Source: Auriscalpium vulgare
Lineage: Eukaryota; Basidiomycota; Agaricomycetes; Russulales; Auriscalpiaceae
NCBI GenBank assembly: GCA_019915015.1
Contig: JAHBBC010000010.1
Coordinates: 1,488,001-1,552,000 of the forward strand
DNA length: 64,000 bases
Reading direction: 5' to 3'
Positions 45,279 to 56,404 of this stretch are shown here, in pieces. How positions within the stretch are numbered: position 1 is the stretch's first letter; every line of letters begins with the position of its first letter. The notes below the pieces were generated by a model. That model was not told the origin of the DNA. It worked only from the letters and a program-made list of their open reading frames with translations, and did not search any database. A program made the position numbers and the translations under genes.

Positions 45279-46020
45279 GCGTGTTTCCTCGTCCCCACCA
45301 CCGTGCTGACTTATATATATATTTGCATTGGCTCGTTGTATCTGGAAAAAGTCGAACGCGAGAAAAGGTCGTCGAGAAAAGGTTGTGGTTCGTTTTGGTG
45401 TTGCCGATGACGTCGAGCTCGCGAGGTATATACTGAGCCTGCGAGTTGAATCTAGCTACTCTGCCTCATGTCGGAGACTAGATGTATTGAGCTTCGCCAC
45501 CCCGGCCTATCAGAAATACAAAAGATTCCTGGCATAAAATAGGCCGCATATTTAGTACAGGTGTAAGCCTGCGTGCTTACTACGTACATTTTTTTTTTCT
45601 CTTTTTCTCTCATCGGACTCGTATATAGCATACATTCTCGTCTCCGTACTTACGCACTGGCGCGCCCCGGCAATCGCCGCGCCGCAGCCACGTCACAGTT
45701 CGCGTCGCGCTCGCTCTCGCTCTCTTACCTCGACTACTTATCTCTGTCTCTCCTGTATCCACGTACCCTCTGCTTCCTAGCAACTCAGACTCGGTTCCTT
45801 TCTTGTCGTCCGACTTCGTCGCTGAGTGTTTCCGCCGCACGGCGGTCTCCAACAGGTCAAACACAGCGATCGTCACGTAAACCACTATGTAAGTAATGAA
45901 TACGGATGCAATATTGATCCCCGCTCGCCGACCTGCACCCGAATGAAACAACGGTAACCCTCAGGCTAGACTGGCGCGGCTAATTTTTCAGTAGGTGGTA
46001 GGACCTCTCGGAGTCGACGA
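45279..46020. other. Intergenic region with simple repeats
   Basis: No gene. It has a TATATATATA run (45,313-45,322), a T-rich run near 45,588-45,608, CTCTCGCT-rich DNA near 45,705-45,730 and the second copy of the exact 30-bp repeat. Confidence 0.5.
45928..45957 (+). repeat. Exact 30-bp dispersed repeat, copy 2
   Basis: Identical to 23,464-23,493. It lies 63 bp upstream of segmental duplication copy B. Confidence 0.85.
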
Positions 46021-46632
46021 ATCGACGTCAACACCAACCTACACCCGCGATCGCGACGCACATCCAGTCACAAAATAGTAAGGATCAATGTAAATTTCAC
46101 TCTAGCTCAGGTTGCTGAACCCCTGTAGATGCTCAAAGTATCTGGATATTTCATGTCCTTGGCCGACACCCGCGAGTTCACCAAGCTCCTCGGGGTGGAC
46201 GTCAGCTCGGCCGGAGACGAGGAACTTGAAAATCTGCTCAACACCTGGCTTTTCCAGAACAATATGCATCACATCCTCGCTGCCTTCACCTACCCCTTCG
46301 AGCAGACCTTCGATTCCGTAGATGAAATGGGAATCACGTTCATCGCAAACGAGGCCATCCAAGAATTCTCAAGCGCAGAGCCCAAGATGGAGGAGACGGC
46401 CACAGTGATGAAAGTGAAGGAGTGGATCATGGACACCGTGAAGGGCACAGCACATGCGGGCCTAAATTATTGGTTCATCCAGGTCGTCGACTGCTGGAAG
46501 ATGACCATGCTGGGCATACACCCCCGAGCGTACCCGCCGGCGCCGACGCGAGTAGTGTTAGATTGGGACGATTTTTTGGAGGCGACCTTGGCAGATCAAC
46601 GAAGATTTGCAGCAATGTGATCTGGATACATA
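46021..46632 (+). repeat. Segmental duplication, copy B
   Basis: Matches 42,149-42,765 in the same orientation, 3.9 kb away. The upstream part of this copy has a short extra stretch (ACATCCAGTC) relative to copy A. Confidence 0.85.
46129..46620 (+). CDS. Copy B of the small hypothetical gene, intact
   Basis: The 163-codon frame MLKVSGYFMSLADTREF...LADQRRFAAM is uninterrupted. It contains VDVSSAGDEELENLLNTWLF, NNMHHILAAFTYPFEQTFDS and VMKVKEWIMDTVKG; the protein looks globular and mainly alpha-helical with no signal or membrane segment. A TAG directly precedes the ATG in both copies, which could be an intron acceptor, so an upstream exon is possible. The family is not recognised. Compared with copy A the middle is nearly identical while the C-terminus has diverged. 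Confidence 0.6.
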   Translation: MLKVSGYFMSLADTREFTKLLGVDVSSAGDEELENLLNTWLFQNNMHHILAAFTYPFEQTFDSVDEMGITFIANEAIQEFSSAEPKMEETATVMKVKEWIMDTVKGTAHAGLNYWFIQVVDCWKMTMLGIHPRAYPPAPTRVVLDWDDFLEATLADQRRFAAM

Positions 46633-46971
46633 CTCCCCAACTCAACACCGTACAGTACACGCCGCATCACAGTACAGTACACGCGGCAAATTGAATGGCT
46701 CCCGCACTGTCCGTGATTCTGTCAAGAGCCGGCAAATGTGCTTCCTGTGACTCTAAGCCAGCTTTCGACGACGAACTTGCCGGATCATATCTATTATCAG
46801 GCTCAGTTGGCGGAGTGTTGGCGGTCGCTGCCAGGCCCGCAGAGTGGCGACTCTCCGTCTCATGTGATTCTCCGCTTCCCTGCCGGGCCATACCCCACAC
46901 ATATGTAACTTACCTCGTCCACCGACGTCGGCCCTCTCACCCCATACCTCGCCGGATCCCATACCCCAACC
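46633..46971. other. Spacer before the citrate synthase gene
   Basis: About 340 bp; no gene seen, presumably the promoter of the citrate synthase. Confidence 0.5.
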
Positions 46972-49396
46972 ATGGGCCAGCCCGCAGATAGCAGCAGCAG
47001 CCAGAGCGACAGCCTCACCGTGCGCGACAACCGCACAGGCAAAACCTACACCGTCCCGTACGCCCTCGCTGATCCACGAATATGCGGGAGCTGACAGCGA
47101 CCCCCTGGTCTGTCTGTGCAGGATCAAGGACAACGTGGTGTCTGCGACGGCATTCAAGGCGATCGTCGCGCCGCGCAAGCCGCACGACCGCGAGGAGAAC
47201 GACCCCGAGAAGGGCCTCCGCGTGTCTGACAAGGGCTTCTTGAACACGGCCGTCATCCACAGTCAGATCACGTACATCGACGGGGAGGCTGGAGGTGCGC
47301 TGCATATATTCCGCCTACACTGTCCCGTCCTGACTTTGTGCCCGGTTACAGTCTTGCGATATAGGCAAGTGTCTTGCAGTGCTGCGTAGACGTCGAAGAG
47401 GTTGATGATGGACGGGCGTGCGCAGGGGATATCCCATCGAACAGCTCGCACTCCACTCGTCGCATCTGGAGACTGGGTACCTGCTCATCTATGGCGCTCT
47501 CCCGAGCAAGGCGCAGCTGAAGCTGTTCGAGTCGGAGGTCATGCACCATAGCATCGTGCATGCCGACGCGGAGAATTTCTTCCGCTCTTTCCGGTGCGCC
47601 CTTACTTTCTCTCAGCAACTCCAGGGAGATGCTGACGCCGACGGGTGACTTTGTAGGTATGATGCTCACCCTATGGCAATGCTCACGAGTGCCTTTGCGT
47701 ATCTCGGCTCATACTACAGCGAAGCGAACCCGTCACTACAAGGTAAACTCGTGCACCATCCTTCAGCGGTGGACATAACTGAACCTTCGTACGGCTGTTG
47801 CCAGGACAAAACTTGTTCACCAAGTCAGATCCGGTCTCGCTTGCGAACATGGACAAGCAAATATACCGCCTCATTGGAAAGGCCACCACCCTCGCCGCGT
47901 ACGCGCCCTCACCAAATTCTGTCTACTGGCGCTGACTGCGTACACGCAGCATGGCCTACCGTGTTCGACAAGGTCGCGACTTCGTCACGCCGCCATCTGG
48001 TCTGAGCTATACTGGCCAGTGCGTGCTACATCATCTAACCTTCATGCCCGAGATTTACAAATGGGCGTATGCAGGTTCCTCTACCAAATGGACCACTTAG
48101 GACAGGAGGATTATCGGCCGTCGCCTGTACTTGAGAAGGCGCTGGATGTGCTGTTCCTGCTGCATGCAGACCACGAACTGAACGCCTCCGCGACGACGGT
48201 TCTGCAAACGGGTAGCTCGCTGGTGGATCCTTATTCTGCGATTGCGTGAGTGTGTCTCTGAGATGTCTGACATCATTGAATGCTGAAGCGACTACTTGCC
48301 CACAGTGCTGGATGTGCGTCACTATAGTAAGCAGCGCATACATCGCCTCAAGATTTGTTCTGACTGTCCTGCAGTGGCCCGCTGCACGGAGGCGCCAACG
48401 AGGCTGTCATCCGCATGCTCCTTTCGATCGGGAGGTGCGTCCCTCCATACCTCCTGGTGCACTTGCGTTGTAAGCTGAGTACCGAACAGCCCAGAAAACG
48501 TCCCCGCATTCCTTGAAGCCGTCAAGAAGCGCGAAAAAGTCCTCTCTGGCTTCGGTCATCGGTAAGCCTAACTCAATGTTATGTTAAATCCAAAACTCAA
48601 TGATTGCTTGCAGCGTCTACAAGACAGTACGCGAGACGTCTCTGAACTATGACCTTGGCAGCTAATATGGTTTTCAGTCCGACCCGCGCTCATTTATTAT
48701 CAGGAAGACCGCTGACGAGGTGTTCAAAGTGTATGCTTTGCATGTCGTTACGAGAAAGCACTATCTGAACGGTAGCATAGAACCGGGAAAGATGAGCTGT
48801 TGGAGACCGCAATGGCACTTCACGATGCTGCAATCAAGGACGATTACTTCGTCAGCAGGCGGCTGGCCCCGAACGTCGACTTTTGGTAAGATAAGAGAAA
48901 CCGGCTCTCCAAGTTGTGGCTACTCATAACGTCTTGTCACAGGAGCGGCTTGATCTACCGGGCTATGGGTGCGTGGCTCCGAGCTGTCTTGGTACCACAG
49001 CCGATCTAACAGTTGCTCTAGGATTCCCGTACGACTTCTTCCCTGTCCTGTTCGCCGTGCCCCGCGTCGTGGGCTGGTTAGCGCACTGGAGACAGGTAAG
49101 CGACGCTGATCAAATTTCTTTGATATTCACGCTGATGCTGTGAACAGATGATGCTGCAGGAAGGCGGTGTCAAGATCTGGCGGCCAAGACAGATCTACGT
49201 TGGTGCTGCCAAGCGTGACTACGTCCCCACAGAAAAGCGCGAGGTGGTGGAGGGCGCGAAGAAGTCGCCCATCCCAGTTGTGCATGGAGGGTATGTTCTG
49301 TCTGTCTGTCTGTCCTTGTTGACCGAGATCTGACAAGCATTTAGGATCAGCAAGCGGACTGCCATGGCGGATTTCAAGGGCAAGTCGAAGCTATGA
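46972..49396 (+). CDS. Citrate synthase with peroxisomal targeting signal
   Basis: The start [20 protein letters not shown] leads into [19 protein letters not shown]. Then come [110 protein letters not shown] (catalytic His), [12 protein letters not shown] (second His), [20 protein letters not shown] (catalytic Asp) and [17 protein letters not shown]. The last residues GKSKL end in the PTS1 signal SKL, and there is no mitochondrial presequence. It should therefore act in peroxisomes or glyoxysomes, condensing acetyl-CoA from fatty-acid oxidation with oxaloacetate to feed the glyoxylate cycle. About twelve introns. A 2-methylcitrate synthase is an alternative but those are normally mitochondrial. 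Confidence 0.93.
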
Positions 49397-49745
49397 TGTA
49401 TCCGACTTGTCCTCGCGCTGTTATTTTCAGTGTTGTGCACAATGCAGTTCAATGTGACTGTGCGACCATGAGGGCCGAAGCTGCAGACAGCGGAGACTGA
49501 ACAGGCTGGAAGGACCGAGGCATCTGGGCTTCAGTGTTGGTACGCCCACGCCGTAGACGCCGCCACAGTAGGTCTTCTCCCGTTGTTCTCCCGCCCTAAA
49601 TTGAAGCAGGCACATCATGTATCTGCGCGTGTTTGACCTTTCCCCATGCATCGTTTGTCAATGCGGTTTTTGCACCTGAGCAAGGTGACACGCCCCTGGA
49701 GGCGCGTATCGAGTATAGGAAGGTACAGGTATTCTACGACTGTAA
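49397..49745. other. Convergent spacer with a repeat
   Basis: No gene. It holds the left copy of the ~90-bp direct repeat that also occurs beyond the flavin monooxygenase gene. Confidence 0.5.
49623..49711 (+). repeat. Direct repeat flanking the monooxygenase gene, left copy
   Basis: Shares TGCGCGTGTTTG, GTTTGTCAA, GGTTTTTGCACCTGAGCAAG, GTGACAC and CCTGGAGGCGCGT, in order, with 51,915-52,007. Confidence 0.8.
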
Positions 49746-51526
49746 TCAGTAGTAGCCATATGCATCGTCAACATTATCGGAGAACCCCTCCTCTCCCTCG
49801 ATGCCCTGTTCCCATTCCACAAGCCTCACGATCAAATTTGCCCAGTCCTCTTCCGTCTCGGCACCTTCCAACCATCGCCTCACTTCTCCATCACCCTCTT
49901 TCTCAATTCGCGTCCATGCCCTCCTCAAGACAGCCGTATGCGCCATTCCATAAGTCCGCCATGACGGCGTGAACTTCTGCCCTAGCGGCGGCACGCCCAG
50001 GTGTCCTGGGAGCCCGCGCACCTGGAGATACTCGACCAGCCCGTCTTGATACGCCGTCTCACCGCCGGGCCGCACGAGCCGGTGGCCGACATATGCTGGG
50101 TCGAGGCCGACCGCGCGCTGACTCGCCTCGTCCGCGCGCAGATGCTCGAGGAACTCAGCGCGCGAGGCTAGCAGATGTGGATAGGCGATCGTGTACGCGA
50201 CGAAGAGCCCGACTGCGGCGTCGGTGAAGCCACTGTTGCTGTCGGTCGGGAAGCCGACGCCGTACAGCGCGCCGAGCGGGTATGCGGTGTCGAGCGAGAG
50301 GGTGTGCTCATAGAGCGGCCGGAGACGCCGGAGATTCGTCGTGAGGTGCTCCTCGCCCTCGTTCTCGTCCGCGACGATGTCGAGGTGTCCGCCCGCGGTG
50401 AGAAAGGGGAAGCGGTACTCATACCCGGTGGCGAGGACGACGGAGTCGATGTCTGAGACGGTGGAGTTGTCGACAAAGACGACTTCGTTCGGTGTGAAAT
50501 GATGAATCTGCTTCTTGAAGGTGAGGCCTGGAAGCCTTGGAAATGGGAACCTCGGGTGGTCTTCAGGCTCAAATTTGAGGGATACGTATGTCTACAGGTT
50601 CAATGAGTGCGCGAAGACGTTGAGCCGTAGCGACATACAGAGTTCGCATGTTGGATAACCTGCCGTGCGATTTCCCGTCCGCTGCCACTGCCGCCAAGTA
50701 CAATGACGTTCTTACCGTCGTAGTCTGCAGGATCGCGGTAATATATAGAGTGCACGACCGTGCGGTTCGGTGCTGCTGCTTTCCACTCGTATAATCCTGA
50801 GATGTCGGGTTCGTGGGGGTAATGGTCATGTCCGGTGGCGACGACGAGATGGTCGAACTCAGATGCGAAAGACGTGTTCTGTTCGTGATTTCGTCCTTGC
50901 ACGCGCCATTTTCCAGCTTCAGAAGTCCCGACCCATTGAGTCTGAGTAACTTCATGATTAAGGTAAAAGTACGACGACAGATTCCAGTGGTGGACGATGT
51001 CTTGATGGTACTGCCAGACCTGCGAATGGTGTGGGAAGAGATCCGTGTACGGCTTGAACGGAAAATTGGGCATCGTCACTGGAAGAATGGGCTTGAGCAA
51101 GGGATGGGGGTCCAGATATAAACACGACGCACTGATGGGATGCGGTCCATTCGTCCTCATATGTCCATAAAGCGGCGTCTCGGGAAGTTCAGGGGGACGG
51201 GGGGGATTGAGGTCTGGCAGCCTGTGAGACGGAGAGTTGCAGTTAGCTCTTTGTCAGAGTAGCAGCTCAGAATTGTTGACGTACCACACACCACCAATGT
51301 CTCCTCTCTGCTCGAACACGACGACCTCCCATCCCGAGGTAAGCTCCTCTGGCAAAACACGTACAAGAGTCCTCAGAGTTGCAATACCTCCTGTTCCTGC
51401 CCCAATGATTGCGATACGCTTGTGCGTGGCTCCAAGTGGCTCCTGGACATTGTCGAACAGCGATGCAGCGTGGCCAAGACAGATGACGCCGAGGAGCATC
51501 AATGCCAAGTTTGCGAGAGTGCCCAT
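49746..51526 (-). CDS. Flavin-containing monooxygenase, secretory-pathway type
   Basis: The start MGTLANLALMLLGVICLGHA is a signal peptide or membrane anchor; a minus-strand TATAAA lies about 70 bp upstream. The FAD-binding motif is RIAIIGAGTGGIATLRTL and a second dinucleotide motif is VIVLGGSGSGREIA, which binds NADP(H) in this family. Other family blocks are EVVVFEQRGDIGGVWY, LVVATGHDHYPHEPDISGL, and SVVLATGYEYRFPF after the second motif. Three or four exons; the C-terminus ends DNVDDAYGYY. Such fungal FMOs oxidise nitrogen, sulfur or carbonyl substrates; the substrate here is unknown. It stands alone, with no secondary-metabolite genes beside it. Confidence 0.9.
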
Positions 51527-51914
51527 CCTCGCGGATTTGCCTACAGTTGTGTCAGACGATGGATTATAGAGATATTTTGGTTTCCACGGCAAGGTTTATA
51601 TGCAGGGTTTCGCAAATTTCGCTAGAGATGAGTGCTCAATAGTTAAGATGCTCAGCCTTCGGGCCACGAATTCAGACCAGGACCGTACTTTGAAGACGAA
51701 CCCTGTGGCGGAATATAATATCGAGACTCGAGAGTAAGTACTTACTATGGCCAGTGGGGTGTCGATGGACTAGGATGTTGAGCGCACATGGCAGAGTTGA
51801 ATCGCGTCACGGTAACTTGTCTGCTGTGCCAAGTCAACCGCACTAAGCAGGTTATTACCTTGCCATTCGCCACGACGCCAAGGTCGAATCATTTGAGTCA
51901 GGCAGAGTATATAT

Positions 51915-52007
51915 TTGCGCGTGTTTGCAGACCTATCCTTGTTTGTCAAAGTCAATGTCACGGTTTTTTGCACCTGAGCAAGGTGACACAGGCCTGGAGG
52001 CGCGTTT
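51915..52007 (+). repeat. Direct repeat flanking the monooxygenase gene, right copy
   Basis: Counterpart of 49,623-49,711 in the same orientation, 2.3 kb away. The flanking bases also show weaker similarity upstream (CAGGCA...AT(C/T)TGCGCG). Confidence 0.8.
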
Positions 52008-52262
52008 TGAGTGACTACTGAGTACTCTCTGTGATTTTCGGCGGTAGAATGATGATACGACTGAGGACTCGTCGAGCTGTGGTTTGTGCACGTGTGCACG
52101 CTTAGCGCCGGGGAAAATAGGCCGAAATGCGTGGGAGTAAGCTGCCTAAAGCGGAGCGAAGGGGTGTGCCGTCAACTGGCGTCGAGAGCGTTTTCATTTC
52201 TAGCATCAACCTCCATCTTCAGCGCCCCGCCCGTCTCCCTTCCGCCTCCCGTCCCTCTCTCA

Positions 52263-52269
52263 GTATATA
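52263..52269 (+). promoter_or_regulatory. TATA box of the secreted-protein gene
   Basis: TATATAT lies only 17 bp before the start codon at 52,280, unusually close, so either transcription starts very near the ATG or the element is coincidental. Confidence 0.35.
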
Positions 52270-52279
52270 TCTGCGAAAA

Positions 52280-53100
52280 ATGCTCGCCACACTCCTTTCG
52301 GCCACCTTCCTTTCCCTCCTCGCCGTTGTCCGCGCAGACTTCGCCGTTAACTCCCCCGTCTTCACCCAGGTAGGCAATCGTCGCGTCTTGGCAACCGCCC
52401 GCTCACGCCCCGCCTTCTCTTTTTAATCTTCGCCTTAGTGCGCCCCTGTGCAACTCTCTTGGGGCGAGACGACGGGACCGTACAACGTCCTTGTCGTTAA
52501 CCAGGACGATCCCTGCTCTGACGCGCTGTGAGTAACAATGTCATCTCCTTGTTTTCCGGGCAAAATATGAATATGTGCTTGCGTTCTCAGCGTCGACCTT
52601 GGCGACCACAACGGCACCCAGATGACGTGGAACGCCGTCTCCCTCCCCGCCGGCAAATCGATCCTCGTTTCCGTGGAGGATGCCACGGGCGACGAGGCCT
52701 GGACCCAGAACGTGAGTGCTTGGCTGCAGGCAGCACGATCGTCGCTGATGTGCTCGTTGCTACAGATCACCGTCAAGGCCAGCAACGACGTCTCCTGCCT
52801 GTCTGCTAAGGACCGTGCTTCCCTCAGCTCCTCGGCTATCCCCTCCTCGACGGCCTCCTCCACCGTCCTGTACGTGCACCTTGTCGTGTTTGACAGATAT
52901 CGTTGACATCACTTTGCTTTCGTAGCCCGTCTGAGACTCCCTCTACGTCTGATGGCAGCGTTGCCCCCGTTGGCGCAGCCAACGCCGGTGCGGATCCTCT
53001 AGGCGATTCCAAGAGCAACGGCGCGTTCTCCGTGCACCGGTTGTATACCCCCGCAATAGCCCTCGGCGCCCTCGGCGCAGCTCTTGCCCTCGCGCTCTAA
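52280..53100 (+). CDS. Small secreted Ser/Thr-rich protein, probably GPI-anchored
   Basis: The start MLATLLSATFLSLLAVVRA is a classic signal peptide. Short exons then read DFAVNSPVFTQ, CAPVQLSWGETTGPYNVLVV with NQDDPCSDAL, MTWNAVSLPAGKSILVSVED and ITVKASNDVSCLS. A Ser/Thr/Pro-rich linker (SSSAIPSSTASSTVL) leads to LYTPAIALGALGAALALAL at the very C-terminus, a hydrophobic tail suited to GPI attachment. The Q-C-x-P-V-x-x-x-W pattern after the signal occurs in fungal Kre9/Knh1-like wall proteins. It is likely cell-wall or plasma-membrane bound. Confidence 0.85.
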
Positions 53101-53745
53101 CCGAACCCAATATTTGTGCCACACGTACTTATACCCCCCGTTTGAACTTCCCTCCTCCCCACACTACCCCTCACGCGTTGTTGTATGATCGCGCTCCACG
53201 AAGGGCCTTCTGGCGAGGTTCTTGTCTGTCTTTTCCGGGTTGCTGTTGTTGATGATGAGGTGCTTGATTTTTATTCTTGATGGATGAATGAAGCACGTTG
53301 ATGGTGTTGATGACGTGCATGCGGTGTTGGTGTCCCGGCGGCCCCATCTCAGTGTGCTTCTCCGTCGTCTGTCGCGGGTAGCACCTTGATGGGCAGCCTC
53401 GACGGCCACTGTCTACCACACGAGCTTCGAGGTGGATATGTAGCGGGTGCATCTAGCAGTACATCTATTTTTTCATTCCTTGATCAATATCTTTATTGCG
53501 ATCTTCCGAAGGACTTCGAAACCAAGCGCAAACCAAGCGACGTAGATCAGTCGTAGATCTCCCGGATGCATGTCAAGCCCTGAAGATCATTTGCCATGGT
53601 GACAGTACTAGCGGTGAGCATGGCCGGCCAGCTCGAGAATACTCTATTTTGCGGGCGTATACAAAGCAATAACGACACAGACGAACAGCATATACTTAAG
53701 TAGAATGCAAACACACAAGCACGCGACACATTTCGACATGAGTCG
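53101..53745. other. Convergent spacer
   Basis: About 640 bp between two convergent genes; no gene seen. Confidence 0.5.
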
Positions 53746-55519
53746 TCACTTCAGAAATTGCGGGAAGCCTGGGTCACTCCGGAAGATCGGCGTGGGAGGC
53801 ATGGACGGCCGGAACGCACGACGGCCCCAACCTATGGGCGACTCTGTCACTAGCGGGCTTGTTGCGCGCGACGCGGCGCGCGAGGCCGCGCGGGACATCG
53901 CGAGGAAGAGCGCGTTCGAGCCGGTCGTGGTGAGGGATATGCGGGCCGCGCGCCCCGTCAGCGTGTCGGGGTCGAGCAGCTCCTTCAGCCCGTCCATGTC
54001 CTCCTCTCCCGGCAGAGTAGCAATACTACAACAGGCCATACGTTGTCAGCGGGCTGTTCGAAGGGCGGGGGAAGTGGTACTTACATGCTCTGCAGAGTCG
54101 GCAGGACAAGGAAGCCATCGCGGAAGACGTCGTACTCTGCGACCTCATCGAGCGCGTGGCGCGTGTCGTCCGACTCGAGGGCGCGCAGGAAGTCGGACGT
54201 GGGCCCGTCGACGGCGGCAATGGTCTGCGTGTAGACGCCCGCGAGGCGCTGCGTGCGGTCGTCGTTCTGGCCGGAAAGCGACGGGAGAAGCCAGTACGGC
54301 AGCCGCGCACACCGCCAGAGCGGGCGCGTCGTGATCGACTGCCAGTCGACAATCGACACCTGCATTCCGTGGCACGTCAGCGGTGGATGTGCGGGCGGGA
54401 GGTGCGAAACGTACGATTTTCGTCGGGTCCTCCTCGCTCACGACGATGTTCTTCAGCCCCAGCTCGTGCAGATCCAGGCTGAACCGCGAGAGCGCCTTGT
54501 CGTCCGCATCGAGGCCATCGCAGCGCTTGATGAGGTCGCTGAGCAGCCCGACGCTGCGCTCGACCTGCAGCTGCGCCTCCTCGAACTCGCGCTGGTAGCC
54601 CGGCGGCGCGCCCTGCGTGAACAGCGCGCGGGTGGAGTCGAGCTCGCGCTGTGCGCACGCGTCGAAGTACTCGCGCACGGTGTCGAACGGCCCGCGCGCG
54701 AGCGGGAGCGACGCGCGCCCGTCGATGTAGAATGCCGGGTGCGCGAGCGGCCCGAGCGGCGGGAGGGACGAGGAGGCCATGGGTGTGGTCGGCGAGGCAG
54801 GAGGGGACGAGAGCGCGTTCGGCGAGGTAAGTTTCAGGCTGCCGATCGCGGGGAAGGTGAAGCGCGAGACTTCGAGCACATATTTGGCGATTTGGGCGAC
54901 GAGGAGGTCCTGGGATTGCGGGGGCAGGTCGTCGAAGATGGCCTCCAGCCGTACGCCGGGCACCTGACATGACGCGATAAGCCTCGAAGCCCACTGACAC
55001 TCAGGTTGAAAGCATCTGCTCACCTTCTCGCTTAGGACGTGTGGTCCTAGGGGATGGCGTGGGTCGAGCTCGTAGGCAAGGACTTGGGGCAGGGGAATGG
55101 ACGTGCGTTCGCGGATAAATCTCATTGTCGCGACCTGACATGGTACGGTCATTCGAAGCCCCACACATGAACATGACGAGCAGTGCGCACCTCGGCTTCA
55201 ATGATGAGCGGCGGAATATTTGCCGTGCCCACGCGTGCCATGACGAAGCTCCCATCTTGGAGTGCAACTGAAAACGACTACCCAGAGCCAGCGTCAGTAC
55301 ATCGCGAGCAACGCATAACATACACAGCTGAGCCTTACTTTGCTGAGCTCGTCTGGGGAGGAATAAGGATCCGGATCGACATCGATGACGATCAGAGCGC
55401 GCACCTCTGCCCACAACATCGATCGACTTCACGGGCTTGCCCAGCGTGTCGGTGACGGTCCGGCTGAGCTGGCCAAGTTCCACATCTCCTGGAAGCAGCA
55501 GCGTCGGCACAGAGTACAT
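53746..55519 (-). CDS. Aminoglycoside-phosphotransferase/choline-kinase-like protein
   Basis: The start MYSVPTLLLPGDVELGQLSR leads into an N-lobe (SFSVALQDGSFVMARVG, then the helix ATMRFIRERTSIPLPQVLAY and HPLGPHVLSEKV). The C-lobe carries the brace FSLDLHELGLKNIVVSE with catalytic-loop His and Asn. After an intron follows VSIVDWQSITTRPLW with the metal-binding Asp. This is the APH fold widespread in fungi, where substrates are mostly unknown. The C-terminus adds ~90 residues ending DPGFPQFLK. About six introns. The His-to-Asn spacing fits fungal APH relatives; whether phosphate transfer occurs is untested. Confidence 0.85.
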
Positions 55520-56298
55520 GGCGGATGGGCTCGGAGACAAGGGGTTCAAGCCAAGCGGTGGACGCCTCCCCCACCTATATTATATCGCACGCCGCAAGGG
55601 CTCGGTCGTAATCAGCGCGTGGTGGAGCTAGAGGGCACCGGGCAACACGTGCAGGTCAGTCGCGCCCGCGCACAGGAGGCCAGGAGATGCTGCTGCTGAA
55701 TTGTCGGGGAGGCGAGGGGATAGGGTTGTTCTGGTACCGCCAGCCAATGAGCGAGTTTCCAGCGCAGGCCTGCTTCGGCGAAAGACTCGAGCCTCGAGGA
55801 TGGGATATAGTGTTCCCTCTTGTGCCTCGACACGCCATATCGATCGCCAGGCATTAGCGGCGAGGCAAGGTGCGCATCTTCCCTCTGGGTATATTGTCCG
55901 AGACCATCCGGCAGAAGCTGGGCATGCGGCGGGCTCGAGGACGTTGACGAGCAGAGCAAGTTGCGGCGTTGCGACACGCGGTACATATGTAGTACATACC
56001 TATGGGCGCTACAGTTAGATTTAGTCGAAAATGCGTCCAGTGTACTGACAAGACCGTTCGTCCTGTTGACTTTGTTTGTAGCGTCGAAAGACATTTCGAT
56101 GGCTGGCAGTTGGCTGTGTACTGTGATGGTCACACCAACTCACACTTCGCTCGTCCCGTCACTCTATCACCTGTCTTCCGAACTCCTTGCTCGCTGCCCA
56201 TCCAACCGCTCCTACCCCTCACCAGGCCGCATCACCACGCGCAGTGCGATGTCAATGCACTGCGGCAAATACTCGTCGAAGTCAAATCCGCATGGCTT
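55520..56298. other. Intergenic region
   Basis: No gene could be supported. A CTATATTATATC run near 55,574 may be the TATA region of the phosphotransferase gene. A plus-strand frame ending at 56,322 is not recognisable. Confidence 0.4.
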
Positions 56299-56374
56299 AG
56301 TTTTGACGTAGTCCTGCCTTGACAGTCTGAAGTTGCTCGGGCGAGATCATCGGCATCAGGACTACGTCAAAACT
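56299..56374. repeat. Perfect 18-bp inverted repeat with 40-nt loop
   Basis: AGTTTTGACGTAGTCCTG (56,299-56,316) and CAGGACTACGTCAAAACT (56,357-56,374) are exact reverse complements. The hairpin stands immediately before the NAR1-like remnant. Confidence 0.9.
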
Positions 56375-56404
56375 GAGAAGGATAGGCTATCTTACTGCAT
56401 CTTT

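Larger units (their letters stand above)
51527..52279. other. Divergent intergenic region
   Basis: No gene. It contains a 14-bp palindrome (51,733-51,746), the right copy of the direct repeat, and near 52,263 a TATATAT box for the following gene. Confidence 0.5.
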
